The notes under the pieces: model-generated
Seen by the model: the letters and a program-made list of their open reading frames with translations, nothing else
Databases searched by the model: none
What the model was told of the DNA's origin: nothing
In this document: piece by piece, positions 63,689-64,000 of the stretch
How positions within the stretch are numbered: position 1 is the stretch's first letter
Layout of the letters: every line of letters begins with the position of its first letter
Source: Burkholderia glumae LMG 2196 = ATCC 33617
GTDB taxonomy: Bacteria > Pseudomonadota > Gammaproteobacteria > Burkholderiales > Burkholderiaceae
DNA length: 64,000 nt
Assembly (NCBI RefSeq): GCF_000960995.1
Contig: NZ_CP009434.1
Coordinates: forward strand, 1,674,001-1,738,000
Direction of reading: 5' to 3'
Made by a program: the position numbers and the translations under genes

Positions 63689-64000
63689 ATGTCGCAGTTC
63701 TTTCCGCTGACGATCTCGGCCGTGTATCCCGAGACGCGCGATGCCACCGTGCTGGAGTTCGCCGTGCCGGAAACCCTGGCCTCGCGCTTCTCGCACCGCC
63801 AGGGCCAGCACCTGACGCTGCGCGCGACGATCGGCGGCCAGGACGTGCGCCGCGCCTATTCGCTCTGCAATGCGGTGGGCGCGCCGCTGCGGGTGGCCAT
63901 CAAGAAGGTGGAGGGCGGGGTGTTCTCGGGCTGGGCCCAGGCCAACCTGCGTGCCGGCCAGCAGATCGAGGTGATGCCGCCGTCGGGCAATTTCTACGTG
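63689..64000 (+). CDS. paaE: Phenylacetyl-CoA epoxidase reductase PaaE (5' part)
   Basis: The first 104 codons of the FAD/2Fe-2S reductase that passes electrons from NADPH to PaaA; the rest lies beyond the window. The FAD-binding RRAYSLC motif and PPSGNFYV are visible. AAAAAGGAG precedes the ATG. The ferredoxin domain is not in view. Confidence 0.9.
   Translation, partial: MSQFFPLTISAVYPETRDATVLEFAVPETLASRFSHRQGQHLTLRATIGGQDVRRAYSLCNAVGAPLRVAIKKVEGGVFSGWAQANLRAGQQIEVMPPSGNFYV

Noticed and set aside
1..64000. tRNA or rRNA genes, insertion sequences, prophage or integrase
   Set aside because: I looked for cloverleaf-like ends, transposase motifs and integrase motifs and saw none I can support.

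Overview
The window is high-GC, densely coded DNA that looks like a Burkholderia genome, most likely the plant-associated gladioli/glumae/plantarii group. That reading rests on codon use, the long run of methyl-accepting chemotaxis receptors, a complete pel exopolysaccharide operon, a secreted GH12 glucanase and a paaABCDE operon. It is inferred from gene content; no rRNA or other marker gene is present. I saw no tRNA, rRNA, CRISPR array, intact insertion sequence or phage gene.

Left part (1-26 kb), sensory region. After the end of a DinG/Rad3-type helicase come an acyl-CoA-dehydrogenase-like flavoprotein and a very large hybrid sensor kinase. Five chemoreceptor genes follow, at 6.9, 12.9, 15.0, 19.8 and 24.5 kb, all on the + strand and separated by unrelated genes. 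They have different sensor parts: two four-helix-bundle types, one Aer-like PAS type and two single-Cache types. Only the first ends in a CheR/CheB-type tether. Between them lie an NlpC/P60-like lipoprotein, a decayed aromatic meta-cleavage operon (a fumarylacetoacetate-hydrolase fragment, an extradiol dioxygenase without a clear start, and a MetA-type outer-membrane channel), the GH12 enzyme and a GNAT acetyltransferase.

Middle (26-36 kb). A rearrangement scar joins a porin fragment head to head with half of an MHS-type transporter. The transporter remnant leads into a kynureninase-like PLP enzyme and a VOC-plus-double-cupin protein. Next come a lipoprotein with five internal repeats, a three-gene signalling operon (HTH-receiver regulator, periplasmic molybdopterin-fold protein, hybrid histidine kinase) and an aldo/keto reductase.

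Pel region (36.5-50 kb). pelA to pelG are all present and in the usual order. PelA is the periplasmic deacetylase/hydrolase, PelB the TPR scaffold plus outer-membrane barrel, PelC the lipoprotein, PelD the c-di-GMP receptor, PelE its partner, PelF the glycosyltransferase and PelG the transporter. PelB carries a long Ala/Pro-rich insertion, and a 38-bp perfect tandem duplication lies in the pelC-pelD junction.

Right part (50-64 kb), aromatic metabolism. An IclR regulator and an MHS transporter are divergent from 4-hydroxyphenylpyruvate dioxygenase, with a clear palindromic operator candidate over the transporter promoter. Then come a DUF2239 protein, a Tat-exported nucleoside hydrolase and a MocR regulator. 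A gap of about 0.9 kb precedes an AhpD-like protein, an acyl-CoA ligase and paaABCDE, the phenylacetyl-CoA epoxidase; paaE is cut by the window end.
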